DNA of 64,000 nt from Calycina herbarum (Eukaryota; Ascomycota; Leotiomycetes; Helotiales; Pezizellaceae), in contig LLEY01000012.1 of NCBI GenBank assembly GCA_001414485.1, forward strand, positions 62,001 to 126,000, written 5' to 3'. This document shows, piece after piece, positions 45,176-57,348 of the stretch. Within the stretch, counting starts at the first letter, position 1. Each line of letters opens with the position of its first letter. Position numbers and translations under genes: made by a program. Below the pieces are notes generated by a model. That model was not told the origin of the DNA. It was given only the letters and a program-made list of their open reading frames with translations, and made no database searches.

Positions 45176-46288
45176 TGAGCTTTGAATGGGAGAGGGGCAT
45201 GGAATGGGAGGAGCCCAGGAAAGACGGAAAAGAGAAAAGGGGGAGGGTGATGAGTTTGGTGGAGGAGTGGATGAGGGGAGGTTGGGTGGGTTTGTTTGGG
45301 GTTTGAGAAGGTGTTGTGATGTAGAATATTTTATGATTCCGAGTTGTCCATCGAGCGTTCAACGGGACCTCAATCGTATTTCGCGCTCTACATCTTGATA
45401 CGCCACCTCTCATTTCAGAGTGACATGCCCTCGAAGTCGCTCCTTCTCGATTCCCAAATAATGGCAACGAAGCAAGTCTTGCCGGGCCTGTATTGCAGAG
45501 TAGGGAAGGAACGACCCTAACGCATTTTCTGTCCAGGACTTTTCGGATTCCCCCTCTTGGTCGCTCTTTCCCTTCTTGCTAGACACAACACCAACGACGG
45601 GAAGCAATTCTTGCCGCAAGCGCGCCCACATCTCTCGCGCGAGGAAGGAACAACCAAGACCAAAAACCTGCCCAGCTCCATTCAAAACCATCGTGTTCCC
45701 CCGTCCCCCCCTCTCTTCCTTTCTTTCTTCCTCTTCAACATCTCAACCTTCATTCTCCCTCATCGACACAACCTATTTCTATTACCCTGAACCCGGGTAA
45801 GGCGCTCATTATCACTCATTCTCTTGACGGTTGAAGCATTGATAAGACTGTTCCATCAACGAAGACTACGTTGAGAATTCACAGCCTCTTCCTCGTTGGC
45901 ACATTCTTCCTATCACGGCACTGTGGCGAATGGTTGTAGGTTCGCTTGTGGGCTTTTTGGTTTGCTGGCTACACCAACTCAACTCCGCCAATCACACCAG
46001 CTTCCCAGAGCTGCGAACTACAGATGCAGTTTTGAAGGAAGTCATTCTGCAAGGGTGATTTCATATCGAGGGAGGTCGTCGTTGAGGGAGGTAGCTGACA
46101 AAGCTCACGGCTATCCGATACACCCGGCACCGGCATACCATACCCGATCTCGGTCCGGTATGGCCCGAGCTGCCGATGTCAGTCCACCTGGCTTATCTTA
46201 GCGCCAAAGCTGCGATAAAGGCATCCATGGGTCAGTCCCCAGCTTTCACCCCCAAACATCACATCTTACAGAGTACGTAGGTAACACC
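45176..46288. other. Intergenic; upstream region of ATG29
   Basis: Several short frames on both strands, none with splice logic or motifs. A purine-rich stretch lies at 45186-45300 and CT-rich tracts at about 45690-45780, the latter typical of fungal promoters. Confidence 0.4.
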
Positions 46289-47863
46289 ATGGCTGGCCCA
46301 GAACCATCCTATACCGTCTTCATTCGTCTCCCTTTCCCCAGGGGCAACTTTGTTGATCCACCACCTGTAAGAAAACGACTCTGCCCCTCCTGTAGCAAGC
46401 TGCGCTGACTTTCCCAGGTTGAATGGGGAGCTCCCAAAGACAAGGCCTTGTGGAAGATCCTCTCCAAAGCTTCCAAGAACAGCGATATTGATTGTAAGTT
46501 TCTCTACTTTTACAAGGAGAATATGCAAGCTAACCAAATACCAGGGAGCGAGTTGTTAGCATTCCCTCCCTTATGTTTGGCATGAACTAACCCCATAAAG
46601 GGCAGCCAAATTCGAAGTAACTCTTGCCTTTCTTTTACAACAGGCAGCATGGCTCTACGAACGACAACTCCAACAAGTTCGTGCGCAGATGAGAAAAGTT
46701 GGGACAGCAAAGGGAACCACATCTACAGCCCCATCGCCGGTTCCTGGCAGTATATCGGAAAATGCAGGAGGTGAAATGATGAGGAGGACGGGTTCCGGAG
46801 GCGGAGGTGAGCAAACACTGCTTCATATCAGTATATACACGCTCATGATATGCAGGTCCACGGGTATCATCTGCGCTATCAGGAAGAAGAGATTCGCCAT
46901 CATTGGGAAATGATGGAGTTCCGAGTACTCCAATACGTGCAATTGGTAAGTTTTTCTCCTCCCAAATACAAAGTTGTACTGATTTGCTTAGCTCCGCCAT
47001 TTCCCCGGAATTCTTCATCGAATAATACAAATAACCCGACGGTTGCTTCTCGAAACCTTCCCCCCTCACCACGACCAACACATGCAAAGCTAAATCGTCG
47101 TTCCCTTTCCCCGAAACCTAAATCCCGACCACAGTCGATGGCAATTGAGCCAGCAACCTGCTCTCCTCCTCCCGATATTCTTTCTTCTTCTCCCTCTGAA
47201 TCGTCATCCGATTCCGAACCACCAGCTCAAAGCCGACTTCTACGACGGCCTGCGCGCTTCAAGTCTAAGCATGGAGAATCAGAAGATGGGGATGGCTCGG
47301 ACGATGAACCAGCTTTTATGCCATTTGCAGAACCCACACATCACGACCCAAGCGCTACACTGCGGGGTGATCCTCGAAATATAAGTCGTCGGAATTTACC
47401 TACACATAAAAAACCGGCTGAAGCGACACAACAATCGCAGACTTCGGATTCGTCTGCAAGTTCCGCGGCTGCACCACTTAGAGCACGTCCGGAACCTATC
47501 ACGAGAGAAAGTTCTCAGAGACATAGGATGACTGGTCCGTTATCGCCACGAAGGACTGCTGAGCTGGCTGGCAGAAGTCCGATTTCGAAAGGAAAGGGTC
47601 GAGAAGGTAGTGATGGCACCCCGAGTATGGGGAGTAGCTTTAGTGATTTGGATGGTATGTTCTAGATCCCGATTTTCACCTATTCCCCTTTCACTCTGAA
47701 CTCCATTTACCTCTTATCATGTATGCTTACATGACTTTTTCCAGATGCATCTGTAACGCAAAGTGCTCTAGAAGAAGCACTGGCCAGCAACATGCAAGCA
47801 GGCGGTGGCATGGCCTCTCGGATGTCAAGCATAAGCCAGGCATTGAGAAGTAAATACCTTTGA
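46289..47863 (+). CDS. ATG29: Autophagy-related protein Atg29
   Basis: Seven exons: 46289-46366, 46418-46493, 46545-46554, 46601-46806, 46856-46945, 46992-47654 and 47745-47863; 413 residues. The N-terminal domain is diagnostic: PSYTVFIRLPFPRGNFVDPP, VEWGAPKDKALWKILSKASK, then NSDIDWSELAAKFEV, TLAFLLQQAAWLYERQLQQV. A long Ser/Pro-rich disordered middle follows, as in fungal Atg29, and the conserved C-terminal tail DASVTQSALEEALASNMQ with SRMSSISQALRSKYL. Known role: with Atg17 and Atg31 it scaffolds the phagophore assembly site and is regulated by phosphorylation of the disordered part. Exon 3 is a 10-nt micro-exon needed to keep WSELAAKF in frame. Confidence 0.92.
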
Positions 47864-49720
47864 TGCGGTATTTATTTAATTTACATATATATTGAGCTGT
47901 ATTATGATTGAACGCAAGGCGTTGTTTGGGTACATTTGGAGTTTTGGAACCGGATAAGTGTCTATGGTTGACCATCATCTCCAGAGGAGTTTTATGGCTT
48001 GGGAAATGTAAGAACTTTATAATGAAGAGTATATTTAATTTTCTATTTATGCTACTTTCCTGGCTTACGTCTTTTTATAATTTTGTTGGTCCATTTTGAT
48101 TGCGCGAGATAGTTTGGGAGGATCGGATACATTGTTTTTAAGGTTTAGAAGAATTGGGAAACTTGTATTTTTTATTGTAAGATGTTTCTACGGGATTTTT
48201 TCCCCTATAGAGACGCTATTGGAAATATGGAGACTATAGGACACTTGCGAATTCGCCGCCCTGAAGTGCCCTGAAGTGCCCTGAAGGCTTCTGATTCGCG
48301 GACCTCCCTGGAATGAGGCGGCGATGCTCTGAAGTTATTGGGTCAAGCGAGGCTCGGTTTTAATTTATAAGGAGGTTCGCTGAAATACAGCGCTCTGGTT
48401 AGATGCTTATAGGATATTATAGTGTGGTGGCCTGTGGTGTTTTGCGGTTTTTATGGTTTTGGTAGCTTCTTTTGTGTGTTATTTTGAGAGGGTTGGAAGG
48501 GTTGGAGATGTTTTCATGAGGTGTTTTTATGAGATATTTCTACGAGATGTGAGGATTGGTAGGTTATCCAATAATAGCTCGACTTTTTTTTACAAGATAA
48601 TTTCTACAAGATGTTGAGGATTGGTAGGCCACACTACTCTTGATTCTGTTTTTTTATTTTTATTTTTAATCTTCGAACTGGGCTTGAATGGTATTTGTTC
48701 ATATCTTTTGTCTAGAATTATTCTGGTTTGATGGAAGATTTTGGTGTTGTTTGAGTATTTTAGCAGAGGGTAATAAGGGGGTGATCTAGTGACTTGGTGA
48801 CTTGGTTGGGAAGAGTTGGGCTGATGAAAATAATGAAGCTTTTCCAAGTCGGGGAATAGAGTGGCTGAGGCTGGGAATTTATGAAGATAACTGGCTCACC
48901 AGTAGCTTACTTACTAGCTGATTTAAAAAAGTTAGAGAAGTAGAGAGTGGGGATATCACACCACTAGCAGGCTCCCAACCTCCTTAGTTATGGACGCCGA
49001 GTATCGGAGAACATGACCTCCTCGATTTTGGATGGCTTTGGGATACTGACCATTATTCCAAGGCTTTTTTGATGCTTACTATATTCTTAGTGAAGAACCT
49101 GTGAAGGTGATGAGAGAGTGGAAAGTTGAGAGGTTGATGAGAGAGATATTTGTCATGTATTATTCCGGTCATTCGTTTTTCGCCAGTGGAAATTCTCAGT
49201 CCTAGTTACTTATGGGTCATCTACTCCTCTGATGTGTAGGTTTCTTTTGAATAGTAAAACTTCGTAGTAGGTGTGAATCGAAGGAGGGTTGTGTATTTAG
49301 TATCTTGTTGACTTAGAATCGACTTTTATACGGTGCTGGGAGATTTTTTGGGGTAAGAGGGAAGAAGAGGAAATGGGGAGGTTTTAATTTTGTGGTGAGA
49401 GGTGGGTGGGTAAGGTGGGAGTACGAGGGAAATGGGAAGGGAGTAGATTCGGAAATAGTCACCGAGGAAAAGAGATGAGGGGGTAGGGGTTTTGAAGGGG
49501 CCTAGTAGAGAGAGGGAAGTAGGTGTTAGAAGAGTAGGTGGTGGGTGATGAAAAATCTACATGGAGCCTGAGAATTTTATCAAGGCCTTTTATTCGTGTT
49601 TACTATCCAATTTCCAAGGAAAACAACCAGTACAAAAAGATAGGGAAAATATAAACAAGAAGTAAAACCCCACATCTCCCTTTCTCATATCCCTCCCTCG
49701 CCTAAAGCTCAAACTGAAAC
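47864..49720. other. Intergenic, with a dispersed element and short repeats
   Basis: No gene supported. It contains copy B of the ~170-bp element (listed) and a ~65-bp duplication in which TTTCTAC(G/A)AGATG, then TGAGGATTGGTAGG, occurs at about 48537 and 48601. 49330-49550 is strongly purine-rich on this strand. Confidence 0.45.
48229..48395 (+). repeat. Dispersed element, copy B (about 167 bp)
   Basis: It starts GGAGACTATAGG and ends GCTGAAATACAGCGCTC, matching the ends of copy A at 9891-10060 in the same orientation. It has an internal triple CCCTGAAG(T) repeat (about 48261-48286). No open frame. Confidence 0.55.
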
Positions 49721-51720
49721 TTAAGTACCACCAACCATCAAAACATCAATCTCGCTCCCGGCGGAATTAACAATACTAATACTTATTGCTCCCGCTGTCC
49801 AAGCAGCCGCTGTTACAGTTCCACTATACAATGTATACCCCGCCTTCGTACCCGCACTACTGAGAGCCACTTTACTGAACGTCGTGATTTTTGGTCCGAG
49901 AGTGTTTGGTTGATTAACCGGAACAGCCACATTAACGATAGGCGTCACAGCAGCGACATCCCTCTTCCCCAACCTTTTTACAACACTAGAGGAATACACA
50001 GCGACGGTAAACGCCACGGTGACAGAACCAGTTGATGTCTGGGTCACCTTCGTGAGCGAAGGAACGACGAAAGCGGAAGTTTGAACAGAAAAGGTGCGGT
50101 CGTAGTACCCGGGGAGTGTGACGGTGAAGGATGTGAATGCTGGTGCGGAAGTGACGGAGGTGGAGAAGGTGTAAAATGTTGTGGTGCCGTAGAGGGAGGT
50201 TCCCGGGGTGGATTCGGGTGTTAGGGGGGCGTCGGCTTGGACGGCGAGGGAGGAGATGTCGTTGTAGGTTAGTTTCATTGAGGGGATGGCGTCGGTTGTG
50301 AAGGAGCCTGTTGGGAGGAGGGCCTGGGTTGGTTGTGTTAGTTTTTTGCGTTATGTTGGGTTTTGAGAGAGGGTGAGGTGAGGGGGGAGGAGGGGCGTAC
50401 TCGGATATAACCTTTGAAGATCAAGGTACCTGATGAGGAGAAATCGAGTGTTGTGTTTACAGGCTTCACGATTTGAGGGACGATTCCTGTTGCGGCGGAG
50501 AGGGAGACGCCTTTGGGAACTGTGTTAAGCATTTTTGAGAAGAGGGTTCCGCATGAGGTGATGAATCCTGTGTTGCTGAGTTTGTAGAGGGATTTCATGG
50601 TGGCGTTTTTGTCGGATGTGAAGAGACGGAGATCACTCTGGGATGTGATGTTAGGTGTTGTCACGAGGGTTCCTTCTTGATGTTAGCGAGGCGAAGAGGG
50701 GTGGAAAGGGGTTGAAGCCGGGATGATGTGGAAGAGAAATGGAATTGGTGTACTGACCTCCTTTGGTTCCCGTTCCATCAACGTATTCCTTGATGACACT
50801 GTTGTCGAAGACATCTGGAGAGCTGTCGAAATCAACTCCTCCAGCTGTGTTGCTTGGTGTAACAGCTTCAGGTCCAACAACATCAGGGAAGACACCATGG
50901 TGAACACCTCCGAAAGTATGTCCACAAGCAACCTTTTGCAAGTCAGTGTCTCTTCAAACTTTACAGACCATGAATAAATGGGTCGTTTCTATCTTATATA
51001 CAGTGGAAGCAATTAATTACTAAAAGGAAACTCACAAGACTAATAGCCTCAGTCTGACTCATTCCCGCACCCCCAAACATACTAAGCGTATCCGTAAGTG
51101 TTGTAGTAGGACTCGGAACACCCGTAGGGCCAGGCCCAGTAGCATCTTTCCGTCCATATCTCATAGGGATCTGGGGTCCCCCACAGTTTCCGACTGCAGC
51201 GACAACTGAGAGGGCGAGAAAATCCGCGGAACTGACTTTGGAACTGACGCGGTTGCGGAAGAAGCGGATTGTGTCGTTCATTGCTGCGCCGACGTTCTCG
51301 TCGCGGTCCGTTTCGAAACCACTTTTTGGGATGTTAGTTTTTCGTTTGTTGATAGCTTAAGAGGAAAAAAGACATGGACTCATTGTAAGATAGGGGAAAG
51401 GTGCATGTAAAAGAAAGTGGAAGAACTTACATACTAGCATCTAACCCACCACTCCCATCCGAAGTATGATGCGTCACAAAATCATGGAAAGAAACTCTAA
51501 CCCATTGCGCAGCCGTCTGTCTCCCGATCGTCTTTGGACCACTGACATAGTTGAGACAAGGAGTAATTGCATCGATGAAGCCAGATCGATGCGCGCCGTG
51601 AGCATCAACGAACTCATGTTCGATCAGTGATTCTTGGACGTTGGGGTAGAAGAATGCTGCGTGGGATGTGGGGAAGGTATTGAGTGCCAGAGAGATGAGG
51701 ATGAGTTTTGAGAAAGACAT
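49721..51720 (-). CDS. Secreted heme peroxidase (class II-like) with C-terminal extension
   Basis: Five exons: 51720-51431, 51321-51036, 50932-50758, 50672-50401 and 50323-49721; 541 residues. Residues 1-21 form a signal peptide. The distal haem pocket is AQWVRVSFHDFVTH with Arg75 and His79; DGSGGLDAS follows; SSADFLALSVVAAVGNCGGP and YGRKDATGPGP are the usual helices; the proximal haem ligand is His197 in VACGHTFGGVHH. The peroxidase fold ends near residue 340. About 200 residues of Thr/Ser/Val-rich, probably beta-strand, sequence follow to the C-terminus. Family role: H2O2-dependent oxidation of phenolics or other substrates outside the cell. Mn-binding or Trp radical residues of lignin-degrading types were not identified, so lignin attack should not be assumed. 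Confidence 0.87.
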
Positions 51721-52751
51721 TTTGGAGGAGGAGGGGAGTGATGATCGAATTTTCGAAGCGAGTTGAAAGGATTGGGAATTCGAGATGCCGATTTTTGAAG
51801 GCTTAAGATGGTGAACTTATAGTAACTCGAGAAGCCCAATAATGGAGAGAAGAAAGAGCGAGTTCTTGAAAAGGTAGTTCATGAGAGCTCTGTTAGAACC
51901 TCTAAAGAGAAGGTCAAGATACCATTGCATAGTATTGCTCCCAAATCAAAGATGTCTAGACTCATCTTTTGGTAGCATTGATACAATAGAACTCCTGCAA
52001 TCCATAGTTGTAAGCATCAAGTTTGCTGGAAAGAAAGATAAACGATTGGTGAGACCATAACTGACATAGAGATTCATTTGGTGGAAGAGTTTTATAAAGG
52101 AGGAAGGTGACGGGCCATGTGGTGAAAGGTAAATGTGGTGGAAGGTCAATTTGCTCGTTGAGGGGGAAGGTGAATACCCAGGAACAAATCGATTGGTGGT
52201 ACCGAGGGTGAGTGCTGTACACGATTCTAAACGAACCACACACGCTCAAGTATTGATTTCTCGCTTCTCCTTTGGGTGGTACCAAATTAGGGGCCCTGCA
52301 TCAGGACCATGTTGGCTTTCAAGCCCTCCTCCCATACAGATAAAAGCACTGAGAATAATGTAGCCTTGTAGTTAATGTAACGAAGTAGAGCTTGTTTTTG
52401 ATATTGCATGCGATGCCTTTGGTAACCACCCAAATTAGGAAAATGATAGACGTGGTTCACGGCTTAGAATGGAAGTAGAATCCATGCTAGGCAATCTCTA
52501 GCAAGGGTGGACCAAAGCTTGATTTTCCATCCTGGGTATGGCTGGTGGATGGATCAAAATGTTCGAGGTCAGAAGGGAAGGAAAGCAGAACGATAAGGCG
52601 AATCCAAGTCCCAATTTCCCCAGCCAAGTCTGTTGCCACGCGAAATCATGTTGCAAGAACACTGTATTTCAATGCGCTCAGGCTCCTCATCTTATCCTGA
52701 GTGATAAGTTTTGACTCTTCCAATAACAAGAAATGTACAAATATGATAGCT
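51721..52751. other. Intergenic, nothing recognised
   Basis: Peroxidase promoter on the left, 3' flank of the regulator gene on the right. No coding region supported. Confidence 0.4.
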
Positions 52752-55059
52752 TCAATAATGCCACAGATTGTTATTGTCCACTTCATAGTTAAAATCTTGA
52801 GGTTGTGCCACGTTCAAACTCTCAGGCGAGTACATTGTGTGTGAGCTCGTGGAACCAGGTTCTTGAAAGTATGGAGTTTCAAGGATATAAGGAGCAGTTG
52901 ACAAATTATCAGCGAACTGCTGGTTTTGGAAAGAAAACGCCTCGGGTGTTTTCGCTGGTGGTTTTGACAGGGCATCTGAACTCCGTTGGTTCGCCTCCTT
53001 GAGAAGAGTCATGTTTGCGTCGAGTAAAGACATGGCTGGCTTCATATATCGAGCGCCGTTTTCGCTGTTGATTTTCAAGGTCCAGCGATATTCCCTGAGC
53101 TTGGTGCGATAAAATTCAGCTTCTTCTTCGCTAGATGCAGTTGAAAGCAACAATGTTCCAAATACACCTATCAAGGCGAAGTTTTGTGGTGAAGCAAAAT
53201 ACCAGAAACTTGAAAGATGCTGAGGCTTTAATGACTGCACAAAGTCGATTGCAAACATAAAGCGTTCGTGTGCTACCGATCGACAAATTTGATATAGCTG
53301 GGGATCCACTGATGGATTCAACGCAAGGATTATGCGTCGATGGATAGTGATTTCCGTAGCGATATACGCGAGTCTGAGATAACCGACGGCGTTGAGCTTC
53401 AAAATCTGGGTCGACCCCATTGACAAGCATTCGGGAAGGTTAGAGAACCACTCCCTAAGCTTTATTTGGGCTGGTTTGACTTTTTCCAAGACCAATGACA
53501 GTCCATTTCCAGCTGCAGAGATAGCTGCGGCACTCCGAATGCTGAAAACACTTTCGAGCAAGTCCGCCAATATTTCCGAAAGAGAGATCATCTGGGTGAA
53601 GAGGATGCGCCCCTTCTCGACTTCAGAGCTTCCTTCTTGTTCATCTTCATGGGCCTGATTTTCTGGGAAATCCAGACTCGATACTGCAGGAACCGCCCAA
53701 TTCGATGAATTGATCAAAGGTGGTCGCCCATGAACTAGAGCCCCCCACTTATCTTGCATATAAAGAGCCCACGCGAGCCGTTTTCTCAGGCCTCGTTCCC
53801 AATCTGGAATCTCAAAATCTGACGGGTCCAAGTGCAAACCAAGTCCGTACGAAACACTGACCATTTGAGCAGTCAATTCAGCTGAATCAGTATCGGTGTA
53901 TTGAAGCAAAAGCAGACCTGCTTGGAGCAGGGATAGTTTCGGTCGATGAATGGTATTGCCGAGCGACTTCCTAGCGAGCTCGAGTAGAACTTGGGCGTCG
54001 GGTTTGGTAGACTTGCTCAACGAATCATTAAAGGTCCAATAATGTAATCCATGAAGATAGACAGCTGCAAGCAGGGGTGGTGAAAATTCTCGATAAGACC
54101 TGCTGTATTTCTCCAAATATACCTCTTTGTGGAGTATAGGAAAACTGGGAAAGACGACTCGGAAATAGAGATCGATCAAAGCCTTTCCGTGAGGTGATAC
54201 TATTGCTTCAATTGCATCGAGATCAGAAAGCTCTTCTGCGTAACCTTGAGTTCCAGCATCAGGAAGCAGTAAAAATGAATCAGTGGTTTTCGAACTAATT
54301 CGGCGAAGGGTTCCATCGGTTAATTGCACCTGGGCTAGCGTGGTCGGAACTGGCTCGTTGGACGAAAGGCCAAGAAGGGAAGGCTGAAGAGCGGCCGTGG
54401 CACCCACGTATTGGGAATGCTCATTGTTTTTCAGTCCAAGTGTTCTTTTCAACAAGGATGGCTCCGAGCTTGATAAATTATCATACTCTTCGACGCCCGT
54501 ACCGGTTATGGTACGAATTACCCGAGTTTGCAAAACGGGTGATTTTCTTGACAATGTTGAAGAGCTGGAGAGTCTGAATCTTGTTAGCCTGTACACGTGA
54601 TTATATCAAGGGGGATGTCAACCTTCGTCGTGCAGCTGGTTGCGATGGCTCATCCTCGTGGGCATGAGAGTCGTTTCCTGAGGAATCGGGAACCTTCCTC
54701 TTTCGTGACTGGGGATTCTGCAGGAACGTGCATTCCTGATTATGGAACTTGCAGAGCACACACACAGGCGAGCCTTCTTCGAGAACGCATCTACTTTTTC
54801 GTTTCCTCTGTTGTTTAGCTGTGTCAGCAATATCGACTACCGACTACCGGACCACAGATTGAGACGGCAGGTGCCAGCTATCAAAGGGGATGAGACGAAG
54901 TGTGAAGGAGCAAAACAAATGGCTCGAACAAGCAGAGCAGGTAGTATAGCAGGCAGGAACTCCCTGCCGCATCCACCACCCCTGGGTACGCAGAAGCTTA
55001 CTTACACAAGCATCGCATGGTCTATCTCTTCGCTTCGGTTGTTGTTGCGGGGTGGGCAT
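52752..55059 (-). CDS. Zn2Cys6 transcription factor (TamA/Dal81-like type)
   Basis: Three exons: 55059-55006, 54807-54623 and 54564-52752; 683 residues. The zinc cluster is split by a 198-bp first intron: RRDRPCDAC joins RKRKSRCVLEEGSPVCVLC and KFHNQEC, giving C15, C18, C25, C34, C37, C44 (C-x2-C-x6-C-x8-C-x2-C-x6-C). TFLQNPQSRKRKV follows, a pattern I associate with TamA/Dal81-like nitrogen regulators; that subfamily call is tentative. The second intron was set to 54565-54622 because nearer acceptors give an intron of only 34-43 bp and because a CTAAC branch lies at the right distance. The regulator domain includes DLYFRVVFPSFPILHKEVYL and RKRLAWALYMQDKWGALVHG. A Gln/Asn-rich tail ends the protein. 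Confidence 0.85.
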
Positions 55060-56010
55060 TTTGGAGCATTGTCAGGGAGCGGTCAGGCGCTACCACTGGG
55101 ACCGCCAAGTCTTTCTTTGGGCCTGTTGGCGATAGGTGAGTTGATATGAATCAATCCTCGAGAGTTAAATGTCAAGATACATAGTTGATGGTGTTGATGA
55201 AAATGGATAGAGGACTCGGCTGTGGTTGTGGTGTTATCCCGAGTACTTGGGGATCTACACTGCCAAATTGGCTAGCGCTAGAGCCTATTTGAACGCCACA
55301 CCACGCTCACCTCCCTCGGCGGGGATGCATAAAATTGGCATTGCCTCGTTTTTATTAGCATAATTAATTGCATAAAACCCTTCTCTCCACTTCACTGGAA
55401 GTATTTCAACCTTATCCTATCTCAATCTGAACCCTTTCCATATTTCATCACGACCAAACGAGCAGGTCCATACGGTCCCGATTGTTGGAGGCTAGTGGCC
55501 TGGCATATTTGGTCACGTTTACCTCCTCTGCTTCTCTGCTTCTACCCTTCGAAAGACAGGTGGACTCAGGTCTAGCCTCCAGATATTGAGTGAGGGCAGG
55601 CTGGAGACGATTACTCCGTATCGCGTGGATTTCGCACCACGAATCCACGAGGTAGAAGCTGGGGTTTTCTGCACCATCTTTCAAACGAAGCTGGGCAAGT
55701 GCTTGAACGGTTGGAGAAGACTTCCACATTGAGCTGCAAATGCTGCAGATACTGCAGTGTTTGCAGCAGCTTCCTGCCGCATTCGTGGAGCTGGTGCTCC
55801 GGAAGCTGCTGCAGGCAGAGGCGTGACGCTGTACCCCCCGTTGGAATCTTCCCCTCCCTTCAGGTTGTCTAGCTATCGCCCGCACTGCTTCCCTTTCCCA
55901 GCTTCGTTTTCTCCCCGAATCAGACCAGTAATCGGGCTTTTATTTGTCATTGATTGTACCACTTTTGGGCGTTGCCTGCTTGTTGACTGCTGCATCACCG
56001 GTGCTCCAGC
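55060..56010. other. Intergenic; divergent upstream regions
   Basis: This separates two outward-reading genes (the regulator leftward, the monooxygenase rightward). No coding region supported. CAGCAG/CTGCTG-type short repeats occur around 55736-55820. Confidence 0.4.
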
Positions 56011-57348
56011 ATGCTCGAGGCATCACCTTCCACCCAGTCTGGTACAGATGCCGGCACACCAAACGACGTGCTTATCATTGGAGCGGGCGTTGTTGGTCTC
56101 ACATTAGCACAAGGCTGCCGAGAAGCGGGCATCCCATTTCAAATTTTCGAACAGCTCGATGCATCTTCCCCAGCAAGTCAAGGTTGGGGATTGACTCTGC
56201 ACTGGAGTCTGAATGCTCTCCAGAGGACTATCGGACCTCGACTCTCCGCTCTTCTGCCAAAGGTAGGTCGTATCTTTGGTCGGCGGGCAGTTTTCACACT
56301 CACAAACTCGTGTCGACCAACGTCGATTCTAGTGTCAAAGAAGGCGAAGGCGGCTTTTTACTGATGAACGGGCTCGATTGCGAGCCTCGATATCACGTCT
56401 ATCCACGAAGCCGCTTCCTCCGCGCCGGTCGCCAGAAACTGAGGGAGGTGTTGTCGTCGGGTCTGCCAATCCAATTCAGCAAACAGCTAGAGTCGTTTGA
56501 AACGTCGAATACCGGCTGCGTCACCGCGAAATTCTCTGATGGTACCACATCCCAAGGACGTCTCTTGGTCGGCGCCGACGGCAACAGCAGTGCTGTTCGT
56601 TCAGGCTTGACGGACCAGAAGCTGGAATCTCTGCCAGTAAATCTTATTGGCGCTGTTCGAAATTTCACTTCTGAACAGTTCGCCCCAGTCCGAGCTTTGA
56701 ATCCGCTGCTCTTCTTCGCTGTCAATCCCAAAACGCACGTCTTTTTCTTCTACTCTACCCAGGTGAGACTTCATTTTCCCGCTAGCTATCTTGCATCTTA
56801 CCCAAAGTTAGGAAGTTCTGCAAGAAGAAGACGGTACGACAACATACGATGCTCTCGTGGGGCTAAGCTGGATGGTCCAAGACCCCAACAAGGATGCTAT
56901 TCCACCAAAGGACGAATTAGTAGCAGAGATGAAGAGAAGAGTCGTTGGCTTTGCCGAGCCCCTATTGAGCATGGTCATGGATATCCCGGATGACAATTCA
57001 ACTGCAACGGGCCTACGAATGAGGGACTTTCCATGTGTATCATGGGATAACTCAAATGGACTTCTCACCTTGGTTGGCGATGCCGCGCATACTATGACGA
57101 TGTATAGGGGAGAAGGCGCCAATCACGGTCTCCTTGATGCCGCGCTCCTCGTCGATCAGCTGAAGAACATACATGCGGGGGAGGTGAGTCAAGAGGAAGG
57201 CCTCAAAGCATACGAGACGGAGATGTGGGAACGAACTCGGACTGCAGTTCTTCGCAGCCGGCAGGCAGCTCTTGATGCTCATGATTGGGACAAGATCGAC
57301 GATTCCTCACCTCTGATCGGGGCAAGAATCCCTCCTGCTATAGCATAA
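56011..57348 (+). CDS. Class A FAD-dependent monooxygenase
   Basis: Best model: exons 56011-56269, 56341-56762 and 56812-57348; 405 residues. The FAD motif VLIIGAGVVGLTLAQGCREA (residues about 20-39) opens the protein; LLVGADGNSSAVRSGL is the middle DG motif; LTLVGDAAHTMTMYRGEGAN is the GD motif and GLLDAALLVDQL follows. Known chemistry: NAD(P)H-dependent hydroxylation or epoxidation by a soluble flavoprotein of the salicylate hydroxylase/PHBH type. The first intron is uncertain: the strong donor GTAGGT at 56263 cannot be joined in frame to any nearby acceptor, whereas GTATCT at 56270 with AAG at 56340 restores the frame and keeps GEGGFLLMNGLD. A frameshift is the alternative. Confidence 0.75.

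Noticed and set aside
45410..45691. 93-codon reverse-strand frame upstream of ATG29
   Set aside because: Looks moderately protein-like but has no recognisable motif, no upstream exon and lies in a likely promoter region.
54742..55149. 135-codon + strand frame opposite the second regulator
   Set aside because: It is antisense to the zinc-cluster exons and the 198-bp intron of that gene.
55448..55885. 145-codon reverse-strand frame before the monooxygenase
   Set aside because: Rich in Cys/Ser from CAG/CTG repeats, no homology, no splice logic.
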